Of a stretch of DNA of 64,000 nt, positions 23,301 to 31,853 are shown one piece after another. The position numbers and the translations under genes are program-made. The stretch is taken from contig NC_079975.1 of assembly GCF_029852145.1 (NCBI RefSeq), positions 24,681,364 to 24,745,363 on the forward strand. The letters run 5' to 3'. Every line of letters starts with the position of its first letter. Positions within the stretch are counted from its first letter, which is position 1. This DNA comes from Microplitis mediator. Taxonomy: Eukaryota > Arthropoda > Insecta > Hymenoptera > Braconidae. The notes below the pieces were generated by a model. It was not told where the DNA came from, did no database searches, and saw nothing but the letters and a program-made list of their open reading frames with translations.

Positions 23301-26300
23301 CCCATAATATTATAGGAATGGTTCCTATAATAGTATGGGAACTATTCCCATAATATTATGGGAATAGTTCCCATACTATTATAGGAACCATTCCCATAAT
23401 ATTATGGGAATGGTTCCTATAATTTATTGGAATGGTTCCTATAATTTATAGGAACCATTCCCATAATATTATAGAAAGTATTCCTATAAATTATAGGAAC
23501 CATTCCTATAATTATAGGAACCATTCCTATAATTATAGGAACCATTCCTATAGTGTTATGGGGATCATTCCCATAATTATAGGAACTATTCCTATAATTA
23601 TAGGAACCGCTCCCATAATTTATGGTCGTAATTCTTATGATGGTATAGGAAAAAATTTCACAAAATTATGGGAACCGCTGCCATAATTTTCTTTCCGTGT
23701 AACTCTAATTCCAATAAATATTATAAAGAATGAAAATCTATGTGAATTTTTATTTCTATATGTAGAGAATATGGAGTATTATCAAAGGAAAATATAACGT
23801 TAACATATTATATGAGATATCTTAAAACTGTTATTGCTCATGAACTCGTACACATGTGGTTCGGGAATTTAGTTACTTGTGATTGGTGGGAATATCTTTG
23901 GCTTAATGAAGGGTTTGCTCAGTATCTTGAATGGATAGTTATTCATTCGGTAAATAAATATTTTTAATATACTCTCTTAAAATGAATCACTGACTTGCAG
24001 CACTTTTCACTGATTCATTTTAAGAAAGTACACATTTAGTATTAATAGTTTTAAAATTTCCGATGTATTTCTTATCTAAAGGTTTACCCGAAAGATAATC
24101 TAATGCAGCAGTTTACTGTGTATGAACTACAATTGGCATTGTTAAAAGATTCGTTTATTCACATGAGACCAATAAACAATAAAATGAAAAATCCGTACGA
24201 TGATGGAAAAGATTTTACATCAGTCGTATATGGAAAAGGTATGGATACTAAAAAAAAAATCGGTCTATCAGTTGACCCTGCGGGCCAGCCCTAAAACTTT
24301 TCGCTGTTTTCGAGCTCAAGAACCTCGAAAACATTATTGTGAATACTAGGGTGTTTCAGAAAAAACAAATTTTTTATTGGTATTCAAAAATTGAAAGTAT
24401 ACCTGAAAATAAAAATTTTGGTGCAAATCCGAGCTCTTAATAATAATATTAAGGTTCGCCTCAATCCATTTTTATATTTTCCATTTAAATAACATAGGAA
24501 AAAATTTTTTTTTATTTTAGAATTTTCTAGCTTACAGACTACTCAACGGATTTTTATGCGTATTAAAACTTTGTGTAGGAAATTGAACGCTCTACAAAAA
24601 AAGTCTCTTATAATTTTTTGATAAATCCCACTGTTCAAAAGTTATTTAAGCTTCAAGTCAAATTTATAGTAAATTTTGAGATCTTTTCACTTTCTGGCGA
24701 AACTATCAGTCTTATTACAAAATGTCATAAGAACTTTTTTGTAGGTAATTTTATTCCTTACAAATTATTACGAATAAAGTTTTTCGAAATTCTGCGTTGT
24801 TTTCAAGTTATATCCATTTCAATGTCAAGCTCTTAAAATTAATCAGAAATCTATTTTTTTAAGAGCTTGACATTGAAATGGATATAACTTGAAAATAACG
24901 CAGAATTTCGAAAAACTTTATTCGTAATAATTTGTAAGGAATAAAATTACCTACAAAAAAGTGTCTGTGATATTTTTTGATAAGACTGATAGTTTCACCG
25001 GAAAAGTAAAAAAATCTCAAAATTTACTATAAATTTGACTTGAAGCTTAAATAACTTTTGAACCGTGGGATTTATCGAAAAATGATAAGAGACTTTTTTT
25101 GTAGAGCGTTTAATTTCCTACAAAATCAATTGTTGTGCATAAAAATCCGTTGATTGCTTTATGAGCTGGAAAATTCTAAAAAAAAAAAATTTCTTTTCCC
25201 GTGTTATTTAAATGGAAAATAGAAAAATGGATTGAGGCAAACCTTAATATCATTATTAAGAGCTCGGAATGGTACCAAAATTTTTATTTTTAGTTATACT
25301 TTCAATTTTTAGATACCATAAAAAAAAAAAAATTGTTTTTTTTTTTTTGAAACACCCTAGTGAATACATTTTCAAACTCTTCGAGCTCGAAAATACGTTT
25401 GTATGCTGTTGCTTTCGAAAAAAAACGTTTTTTACCATTTTTTCTCCAACGATATCTCTCAAACGAATAAACCGATTGAGACGGTTGAGGTAGCAATCGA
25501 CGCGTTTTATCAAGTTCTAAAGCTGATCAAATTTTGAAATTGATTTATCCAGTCGATTTTGAGATATTTCAAAAAAACTAAAAAAAAAAAAATTTTTTAA
25601 TTCTTTCGACAACGGTTTCTCTTGAACGAATGAACCGATTTTGATGGTTGAGGTGACATTCGACGCGGCTTATAAAGTTTTAGAGCCCAGTCCATTTTGG
25701 AATTAATCCATCGAGCACATTAAAAGTTATCCAAAAAAAACATTTTTGAAAAAATTTTATTTTTGGAATATCTCTGAACGCACTTGACCGATCAAGCTCA
25801 ATTTTTCACAGCTTCAAGATATTGACAAGTCGCATCGAATGACACCTTAAAGTTCAAAATCGGTTCATCCGTTCAAAAGATACAGGTATTTACATACCTA
25901 CGTACGTACGTATTGATTGTTGTCAATCTTAAACTTCTAAATTGATTCTCAAAAATCTCATGGAGAACTTTGAGACTTAAATCCGAATTTGTTTTTTGAC
26001 TCGGGCATAAAAATTATTTGATTGCTAAAAAAAGTATTCTGATGGTTGACCGTTAATCGATTTATGATAAAAATTTCAGCTGCAAGTGTGATTCACATGA
26101 TGCACCACGCATTCGGGGAAGAAATATTCAAAAAATCTTTGCACAATTATCTTGATGCCAATAAATACAATACAGGAAAACCAGAAAAATTGTGGTCAGC
26201 TTTTGAAATTAACGTTAATACAAAAGGAATAACCGGAACTAATGAAACCATTTCGACTATAATGGATTCTTGGACAAGTCAAGCAGGATATCCTGTAGTT

Positions 26301-29300
26301 GGGACCAATGTTGTTGCTGGGTCACTCATTCTTACACAAGTAATTCATTTACTATTTCGTAAATTCTAATTATAGTGAAGAAGAATTATCGGGGGTGGGC
26401 TCTATGTAACGGTTAAGATTTGATAACAAATTTTGATAACAAATTTTTCTTGTTAGGAACGATTTTTGATTACGGGACGTAATAATTCTGCTGAAGAATT
26501 GTATTGGATACCCGTGACAATCGCTTCTAAATCTAATGCTAACTTTTCAAATACTACTCCAGCGTTATGGTTCGGAAGTCGTGGAATAGTAACTGAAGAA
26601 TTTGACCTTCGTGATGAATGGTATATTATCAATGTTCAACAAGTAGGATTTTATCGCGTTAATTATGAAACAAACAATTGGAATAATCTGATTGATGCAT
26701 TGAAATCTAAAAATTTCGGGGGAATCCCTGAAATCAATAGAGCTCAAATAATCGATGACTTGCTCCACCTAGCGAGAGCTGACTACATTTCCTACGATCT
26801 TGCTTTACGTGGCACAACTTATCTAATTAAAGAAGAAAATCATCTTCCTTGGCGATCATTTTTCAATACCGTGAGATTTTTGATCGATCGATTCGATGGC
26901 CATGACGTTGGAACACTTTTGAAAGAATATGTTTTGAAAATAATCGAACCTATTTATGAAAAATTAGGTTTTGAAGACAAGTTCAATGATACTGAGTTAG
27001 ATAAATTGAACAGACAGATGATTTTATCATGGGCCTGTCAATTTGGTCATGCTCATTGCATTGATAAAGCGAAACAAATATTTTCCATTTGGCGAGCAAT
27101 GGAATTTTAGTAAGACTGCGCATTTAAAAATATATCAATAATTGAATGATTTGAAGATATGATATAACCAAATAATTTTTTTTAAACAGTATTTCCCCTG
27201 ATGCAAAGCCTGCGATTTTGTGCACGGCTTTGAAACATGGTACCTATGAGGATTGGCAGTTTTTGTGGGAGCAATATCGTGCGTCAAATTTTGAATCTGA
27301 AAAAATTTTGATTTTATCAGCACTTGGATGTACACAAAATAAAACAGCTGTTAATAAATATCTCAGTATTGCTATTTCATCTGATGGTTCAATACGTAAT
27401 CAAAATATTGGAAATGTTTTTTCGTCGGTTTATTCTGCCGAAAAATATGGTGTGGATGCTTCAATTGAATTTTTTACGACAAATTATGAAGCTATTTATA
27501 AATTGTAAGTACACTAACGCAAAAATCTAAAAAACTGTTAACCCTGTAGGCCATCTCAAAATTTTTACGCGGTTTTCGAGCTCTCAGTAAAAACAAAATC
27601 TATTAACCCTGATTAGAAATGTTCATTGAAAAGAATTGATAATTCTTTCGATTCTTTTCAATCCCATGGAGGTTTTGGAAAGTAATGAATGGAATTGAAA
27701 TTTTGATCATTTGAATACTTTCTAATTCTTAAAATGGAATTCAAAACTATTGAAAAGAATTCAATCTTTCATCATTTCAATAGCTTACAATATGGAACTA
27801 TTTTAGTATTGAGAAGGATTCAGAAAAATTCAAAAATTTTAATTCATTTGAATTCTTTTTAATCCTGCACTCGATCCGAAATATCGGACTGTTTTGATAT
27901 TGAGAAGGATTCAAAAAGATTCTAAAATTTCAATTCATTTGAATTTTTTTCAATCCCATACGTGACTCTAAAATTCGAAACTTTTTTGGTATTGAGAAAG
28001 ATTCAGAAAAATTCAAAAATTTTAATTCATTTGAATTCTTTTTAATCCTGTACTTGATCCGAAATATCGGACTATTTTGATATTGAGAAGGATTCAAAAA
28101 GATTCAAAAATTTCAATTCATTTGAATTCTTTTCAATTGTACACTTGATCCGAAATATGGAACTATTTTAGTATTGAGAAGGATTCAGAAAGATTCAAAA
28201 ATTTCAATTCATTTGAATTCTTTTCAATCCTACACTCGATCCGAAATATCGGACTATTTTGATATTGAAGAGGATTCAAAAAGATTCAAAAATTTCAATT
28301 CATTTGAATTCTTTTCAATCCCATACGTGACTCTAAAATTCGAAACTTTTTTGGTATTGAGAAGGATTCAGAAAAATTCAAAAATTTTAATTCATTTGAA
28401 TTCTTTTTAATCCTGTACTTGATCCGAAATATCGGACTATTTTGATATTGAGAAGGATTCAAAAAGATTCAAAAATTTCAATTCATTTGAATTCTTTTCA
28501 ATTGTACACTTGATCCGAAATATGGAACTATTTTAGTATTGAGAAGGATTCAGAAAGATTCAAAAATTTCAATTCATTTGAATTCTTTTCAATCCTACAC
28601 TCGATCCGAAATATCGGACTATTTTGATATTGAAGAGGATTCAAAAAGATTCAAAAATTTCAATTCATTTGAATTCTTTTCAATCCCATACGTGACTCTA
28701 AAATTCGAAACTTTTTTGGTATTGAGAAGGATTCAGAAAAATTCAAAAATTTTAATTCATTTGAATTCTTTTTAATCCTGCACTCGATCCGGAATATCGG
28801 ACTGTTTTGATATTGAGAAGGATTCAGAAAGATTCAAAAATTTCAATTCATTTGAATCTTTTCCAATTTCTCAGAAGTTTAGAAATTCTTATATTATTTT
28901 GGGATTGAAAAGTATTAATTTTATGTCCAAATGAAAACCTTGGGGTATAGAAAGTATTCAAAAGGATTAAATTCTCATCTTTTTCAATACTTTTCAATGA
29001 ATATTTTAAATCAGGGAATTGAATTACAATAACATTTTTTTTATGTATTAGTTACAAAAGTTGGGGCTCTGTCGCAAATATATTTTCCAACATCGCTGGA
29101 AAAATATCAACTGAAGAACAAATTCAACAGGTAAAAATAGCTTTTAACAACAAAAATGTTTCCAGTTAGTTTGTAAATTAATCATTAAATTCTCAATTAT
29201 CTCAGCTTATTTCTTTCGTCCTGAGTCATGAAAAAGAACTAACGGAAATACGAGGCTCGTTAGATGAATCGATCATGAATGCAAGAAATAATCTAAATTG

Positions 29301-29466
29301 GTCTGGGAATCACTACGAAAAAATTTTCGGTTGGTTGCTCGAACAGAAATCTGAAAATATACTATCAGATGATACGGATGTTTCAACACAAACCCGTGGT
29401 GCAGCCAGTTCTGTAAAACCGTTATCATTGATTTTCTTCTTTATCATTAGTATTAGTCTAATATAA
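2322..29466 (+). CDS. Triple-unit aminopeptidase N polyprotein (three M1 metallopeptidase units, 27 exons, 2,731 aa)
   Basis: Predicted zinc ectopeptidase that removes N-terminal residues from peptides. Exons: 2322-2863, 2976-3131, 5050-5527, 5606-5844, 7153-7517, 7599-7876, 7949-8136, 9082-9264, 9346-9498, 11671-12303, 13542-13697, 13781-14252, 14986-15224, 15309-15673, 16645-16922, 17005-17192, 17273-17587, 19134-19739, 22083-22241, 22408-22701, 23766-23949, 24082-24238, 26080-26339, 26457-27109, 27190-27504, 29052-29130, 29206-29466. Every junction is GT-AG, phases match, and the sum (8,196 nt) divides by three. Residues 1-24 form a signal peptide (LLWVLLALFYIQ). The last 24 residues look like a GPI signal (GAASS, then LSLIFFFIISISLI). 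The three units are at about 1-948, 949-1819 and 1820-2731. Exons 10 and 18 read without interruption from one unit into the next, so this is a fusion and not three genes. A typical APN is about 900-1,000 aa. ATG 2322 was chosen because it precedes the signal peptide; ATG 2325 is equally possible. Confidence 0.88.
3189..4967. mobile_element. 1.8-kb element in intron 2 with GGCGGGCAAAA ends
   Basis: The ends match as inverted repeats: GGCGGGCAAAA plus ATCACC on the left, and the reverse complement of GGCGGGCAAAACAGATCACC on the right. The interior 3240-3730 is richer in GC than its surroundings and holds a 115-codon frame (3381-3728) without recognised similarity. 4490-4930 is a field of degenerate TACGGTAA/TTACCGTA palindromes. 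No transposase motif is recognised and no clear target duplication is seen. Confidence 0.55.
3916..4023. mobile_element. Short MITE with CCCTTCGTTAC ends and TTAA duplication
   Basis: 108 bp. The left end CCCTTCGTTACTCGCGC matches the reverse complement of the right end, CCTTCCGTTACACGCGC. It is flanked by TTAA on both sides (3912-3915, 4024-4027). It is nested in the 3189-4967 element. TTAA duplications are typical of piggyBac-like and Kolobok-like elements; which one applies cannot be told here. Confidence 0.65.
5966..6130. repeat. Dispersed GACCCTGCGGGCC-type repeat
   Basis: A motif GGTTGACCCTGCGGGCCAGC followed by a CGAGCTC-rich palindrome recurs at about 12800, 24270, 27540 (degenerate) and 51510. 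The related fragment at 24250-25910 is interrupted by a hAT-like insertion for which 6033-6075 is an empty-site paralogue. Confidence 0.6.
6672..7044. mobile_element. Element with ACGCGTTTT ends and 10-bp flanking repeat
   Basis: It is flanked by CCTATAGTAC at 6662-6671 and again at 7045-7054. The ends share CGCGTTTT and CCCGACAAAATAT as inverted repeats. Target duplications of 9-11 bp are the signature of Mutator-like elements, so a MULE-type MITE is the best reading. No ORF is present. A diverged relative sits at 48850-49000. Confidence 0.55.
8305..8972. mobile_element. CCCATGTAGG element with internal 48-bp tandem repeat
   Basis: It is bounded by CCCATGTAGGAAA and its reverse complement, with AA on both sides. 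Within it, about four copies of a 48-bp unit (TTGGCCCAATATC...AAGCCTGTAA) lie at 8451-8640. It occupies intron 7. Minus-strand frames here are repeat artefacts. Confidence 0.65.
9751..10877. mobile_element. CACGGAAAGAAA element with ATGGGAA palindrome arrays, copy 1
   Basis: The ends are CACGGAAAGAAA and the reverse complement (TTCCGTG), flanked by TA on both sides. The body is a degenerate array of short palindromes such as GGGAATGGTTCCC and TATAATATTATA. A non-palindromic core lies at about 10262-10500. Sister copies are at 22732, 33601, 41119 and 58048. The core subtype is shared with the 58-kb copy. It sits in intron 9. Confidence 0.8.
11108..11598. mobile_element. GGGGAGCC-ended element at TA
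   Basis: The left end TAGGGGAGCC then GGGGCACGAAGGCC is mirrored by the right end GGCCTTCGTGCCCC then GGCTCCCCTA, with TA at both borders. The interior is A/T-rich with repeats of the GGGGCACGAAGG text. It is related in style to the GGGGCAAA(A)TGGG elements at 47.5, 55.0 and 59.7 kb. Confidence 0.65.
12403..12575. mobile_element. Short MITE with CACCG(G/T)CACAC ends
   Basis: The left end CACCGGCACACAAAAAAAA matches the reverse complement of the right end, CACCGTCACACAAAAAAAA. TTA flanks both sides, consistent with a 3-bp duplication. It is non-coding and lies in intron 10. Confidence 0.6.
12640..13310. repeat. Dispersed repeat: AACTTCCCG / GAAAATCGGACCGA family
   Basis: It contains GCGGGAAGTTAT, GAAAATCGGACCGA, GACCCTGCGGGCC and a CATACATACACAC run. 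The same modules recur at 25490-25910, 51190-51370 and 6430-6510, so this is a family of dispersed repeats. No coding frame survives. Confidence 0.6.
14291..14949. mobile_element. CACTGTAAAAAAT element with GGAGTGAATTCACTCC palindromes
   Basis: The ends CACTGTAAAAAAT and its reverse complement are flanked by TA (14289-14290, 14950-14951). The interior repeats GGAGTGAAT/ATTCACTCC and is split by a GT-rich microsatellite at about 14534-14695. Relatives are at 39493-41114 (with nested insertions) and 56567-56660 (fragment). It lies in intron 12. Confidence 0.7.
14534..14695. repeat. GT-rich microsatellite
   Basis: Interrupted (GT)n/(GTGTGC) run. The 73-codon frame across it is low-complexity Val-Cys repeat and not a gene. 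Confidence 0.9.
15819..16470. repeat. 29-bp tandem satellite with 138-bp higher-order repeat, intron 14
   Basis: About 22 units of a 29-bp sequence of the form CGTTCATTACGTCCGAC then TAACGATTCCAA. Some units lost 7 bp. The block starting CGTTTGTTAC at 16061 repeats at 16199, a 138-bp higher-order period. Confidence 0.85.
17697..18518. mobile_element. CCCGTATGAAAA element with ATATATG arrays, copy 1
   Basis: It starts CCCGTATGAAAA and ends TTTTTTCATACGGG, with CA on both sides (2-bp duplication). The body is TATATG/CATATA palindromic text. Reverse-oriented copies lie at about 36225-37042 and 61711-62542. It is in intron 17. Confidence 0.75.
18692..19068. mobile_element. CCCGTGTAAAAA MITE, copy 1
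   Basis: The ends are (TA)CCCGTGTAAAAAAAATTG and its reverse complement (ending GGG then TA). The arms contain CTTCAAAACTTGACAC and its complement. It is non-coding. Relatives are at 38112-38327 and 38410-38916. Confidence 0.65.
19868..21631. mobile_element. CACGGAGAGAA element with GGTAATNATTACC palindromes, carrying a nested foldback
   Basis: The ends CACGGAGAGAAG and the reverse complement CTTCTCTCCGTG are flanked by TA. The body repeats ATGGTAATAATTACCAT and CTATGTAGCATGG-type palindromes. A 1,022-bp foldback element (20127-21148) is inserted inside. A sister copy is at 42911-43638. It lies in intron 18. Confidence 0.75.
20127..21148. mobile_element. hAT-like foldback element 1 (about 500-bp arms), 8-bp duplication GTATATAC
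   Basis: TAGGGTGATCC at the left and GGATCACCCTA at the right border two near-complementary arms of about 500 bp that meet near 20640. GTATATAC precedes (20119-20126) and follows (21149-21156). An 8-bp duplication with TAGGG-type ends points to the hAT superfamily. It has no transposase, so it is non-autonomous. Confidence 0.8.
21737..21868. mobile_element. CACAGAA short MITE with CTTGGC/GCCAAG core
   Basis: CACAGAAGAAAAGGATTTC at the left pairs with GAAATC...TTTTTGTG at the right, with TA on both sides. A sister with similar ends is at 53287-53519. Confidence 0.55.
22732..23699. mobile_element. CACGGAAAGAAA element with ATGGGAA arrays, copy 2
   Basis: Same ends and TA flanks as the 9.7-kb copy, in the opposite orientation judged by the non-palindromic core (about 23050-23285). 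It fills intron 20. The stop-free frames across it (22821-23039, 23432-23686) are palindrome artefacts. Confidence 0.8.
24250..25910. repeat. GACCCTGCGGGCC-type dispersed repeat split by a foldback element
   Basis: The left part (24250-24356) carries CAGTTGACCCTGCGGGCC and CGAGCTCAAG. The right part (25360-25910) continues with CTCTTCGAGCTCG and the CGAATGAACCGATTTTGA module seen also at 12850-13110. The two halves rejoin if the 24357-25359 insertion is removed. It lies in intron 22. Confidence 0.6.
24357..25359. mobile_element. hAT-like foldback element 2, 8-bp duplication GTGAATAC
   Basis: TAGGGTGTTTC and GAAACACCCTA border two complementary arms meeting near 24850. GTGAATAC occurs at 24349-24356 and 25360-25367. 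The arms share stretches with element 1, for example GAGCTTGACATT near the centre and AAAACTATCAG-like text. It has no ORF. Confidence 0.8.
27607..29016. mobile_element. CCCTGATT element containing a 365-bp higher-order satellite, intron 25
   Basis: The ends CCCTGATT then TTCATTGAAAAG and their reverse complements are flanked by AA on both sides. The interior is a tandem array of about 91-bp units (GAAGGATTCAAAAAGATTC, CATTTGAATTC). Four units form a 365-bp higher-order repeat, shown by two identical 78-codon frames starting 28174 and 28539. Confidence 0.75.
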
Positions 29467-29485
29467 TATAAAGTTAATGAGTAAT

Positions 29486-29699
29486 CCCTGACAGCCAAGT
29501 TGACAGCAGGCTGGTGACAATCTTGTCATCAAATTGTCACAAACTTGTCACCAAATTGGCTTGCGATCAAATTGATGACAACTTTTAGGGAAAGTTGGCA
29601 ACAACTTGAGGTCAACAGTCACAAAAGCTGAAAGTTGTCATCAGCTTGATCGCAACTAATTTAGACCAATTTTCTGATCAGAAAGTCTGGCTACCAGGG
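29486..29699. mobile_element. CCCTGACAGCCAA MITE just after the triple APN stop codon
   Basis: CCCTGACAGCCAA at the left pairs imperfectly with CTGGCTACCAGGG at the right. The interior repeats TTGTCACCAA/TTGTCATCA. It lies between the stop codon (29464-29466) and the first AATAAA (29729), so it may be part of the 3' UTR. Confidence 0.5.
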
Positions 29700-30157
29700 G
29701 AATTTTTACGGAATGTAGTAAGTAGGGAATAAATAAAAATTTTATACAAATTAATACATTTTATTATATATTTCAAATATTTCTTAAAAGTAAATGTTTA
29801 AAAATAATGTCGAAAATTAAGAAATATAAATATCATTAAATTTAATCATTAAGCAATCGTAGTCTGTAACCAATAATAATGTAGCTATAATTAAATGTTT
29901 AGTTTCAATTAAAGAAAAAAAAACAATACTGTTAATGATAGATTGGGTGGTATGAGATGAAAAACGATTTCAACCAAAATCTTGAAATCTAAAATCGTAT
30001 TTTATCCCGATCCACGCTGCATTTTTGATAGTTGTCTGCATTGAATCTTAGTTTAAATGTCTAGCGCTAGTCGAAACGAGAATGGTAACGTCAACCGGTT
30101 TTCAATTTAATTTAATTCACGGACAAATACTGGAACCCTAAACTAGAGAATCTTTAA

Positions 30158-30610
30158 CCCTTCGTCAGTCGCGCTATGAGCGCAGCGCCGCAATTTTTAT
30201 TAAAAGATCATTTAAAAAGAAAAAAAAATTTCCTAGTCTTTGGAAATTTCATGAGTTCGTCTACTGTACTTTTGAGTGTCGAATGAATGAATGATAATTA
30301 TTTTTTCGATGTTTTAAATGTTCAAAAAATAATTATTTTTGTTAGAAAACCTGAGAAACGCGGCGATGTGCGTAAACTCGGGCGTTGAATTTGTTCGGAT
30401 TTTCTGCGCAGTGTTGCCAATTACCACCAGCGACTAATTTCCAGCTCATTTAATTCATCTCTTGCTTTACTATTTTTATTTAATACAAAATTTTTATTTT
30501 ATTAAAAAATTAAAAAAAATTTAGTCGTATAAGCTTATGTGGTTTTAATTTTTTGAAATCATAGTTATGATACTTGGCAACACCGCAATATAAAATACGT
30601 GGCAGGAGGG
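30158..30610. mobile_element. CCCTTCGTCAGTCGCGC element flanked by TTAA
   Basis: TTAA occurs at 30154-30157 and 30611-30614. The left end resembles the 3916-4023 MITE; the right end is only partly matched. No coding frame. The rest of 30615-31853 shows no gene, only an AAT microsatellite at about 31515-31590. Confidence 0.5.
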
Positions 30611-31718
30611 TTAACATTTTAAAACCTTAAGGTAGTTGTCCTGCTACAATATTGTCAAAAAGTTATGAGCCATATACGCGGTAAGAGTAGGTTAGGTGGT
30701 AGTTAAAACGAGACATTGCTTTTGTTTGATACTGTACCCGTGAGAAGTTTACCTACACACTACTCATATATATGTATACACAAATATTATTGAACATTTT
30801 CTTAAATAAAAATTTGACAACGTCGCATATGCTCTGCCAGTTGCTGTATAGTGTACTGAGTATATGTTTAAATTTACCGCTCAAATAATACTATGTATAC
30901 TCGCGTACAGCGTTGTCAGATTGTTTTTTTCCAATTCACCGACATGTATATTTTTTCATTTATTGTTGAACTTTGCGTTGCTATATCTCAACAATGAGAT
31001 GGTGAATACTTTATTTTTTTTTTTAAATAAATTCAGGACAAATTCATTAATTTTCTGTTAGTTTTTCAAAGTTTCTGACTGTTAGTTTTTTTATTAGAAT
31101 CACGAACGCGACTTGAAACGCATACTCCTCATTGCTCGCAATGTTAATGATCCGAACTTTGATTATAAATATTTCAAATTAGAGATGGTCAATCGACTTC
31201 AAATTTTAATGGTAATTGTATCTTAATACCCTTAATAAGTATAAAAAATTTTGTAACTTTCTGACACTATGCCCATCACCCGACAACTACCTCAAGCGGG
31301 AAAAATTTAACGTTTTTGAACCTACGAAGGAATTGATTATTTTTAGCCAATTAAATTGCATGGTCTGACATCGGCTTGTTTCGACTAGCTTAACAAACAT
31401 TGAAACTTGCGGTTTTAAATCGGGTGATTTGAAAAAATATGTATTAATGATTACTTAAATATGGCAATTAAATATATAAAGTTAATGATGTTGTAATAAA
31501 ATAACGATAAAAAATTTATAATACTAATAATAATATTATTAATAATAATAATAATGATAATAGTAATAAAAAATATGAATAATAATTTATAATATTATAT
31601 AATAATTAGAACAATTTATCGAAAATATTGCTGCTTATTAGCAGTTTAAATCACTCATATACATATTACAATATTTTTTTAAATATTTACAAATACATAC
31701 AAAACAAACCACACAATT

Positions 31719-31724
31719 TTTATT
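31719..31724 (-). terminator. Polyadenylation signal of the minus-strand APN
   Basis: AATAAA on the minus strand, about 130 nt after the stop codon at 31856-31854. Assigned by position only. Confidence 0.45.
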
Positions 31725-31853
31725 TCTAATGAGCTGGTATAATAATTAATAACAAGCTCATAGAAAATTTCTTAAATATCTAACAATTCAGATCAAACGA
31801 CTCAGACTCATTTAACTCATTCATTAAACTTTTTTTTTATATTGTCATCATGT

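Larger units (their letters stand above)
19363..29466 (+). other. M1 unit C of the triple APN (residues about 1820-2731)
   Basis: It starts at ADYRLPKTIYPTTY inside exon 18. FPCFDEP is in exon 19, GAMEN at 2085-2089, HELVH at 2121-2125, the Glu ligand at 2144 and the Tyr (VVYGK) at 2207. The stretch between GAMENWG and the zinc site (EYGVLSKENITLTYY) differs from the ETxxLY text of units A and B, so the substrate pocket may differ. Introns are rearranged: the core splits as 294+184 and 157+260+653 nt. The unit carries the only C-terminal hydrophobic tail, so the whole chain would be tethered by this end. An AATAAA at 29729-29734 may serve as the poly(A) signal. Confidence 0.88.

Noticed and set aside
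22821..23686. Plus-strand frames of ATGGGAA palindromes (VPIIYGNH-type repeats)
   Set aside because: Palindromic arrays keep frames open by chance; the same text appears in five transposon copies.
28174..28775. Two identical 78-codon frames (MRRIQKDSK...)
   Set aside because: They are the 365-bp higher-order repeat of a satellite inside a transposon-like element.
2322..29466. Annotation as three separate APN genes
   Set aside because: There is no stop, poly(A) signal, leader or anchor between units; two exons read straight through the boundaries and phases match throughout.
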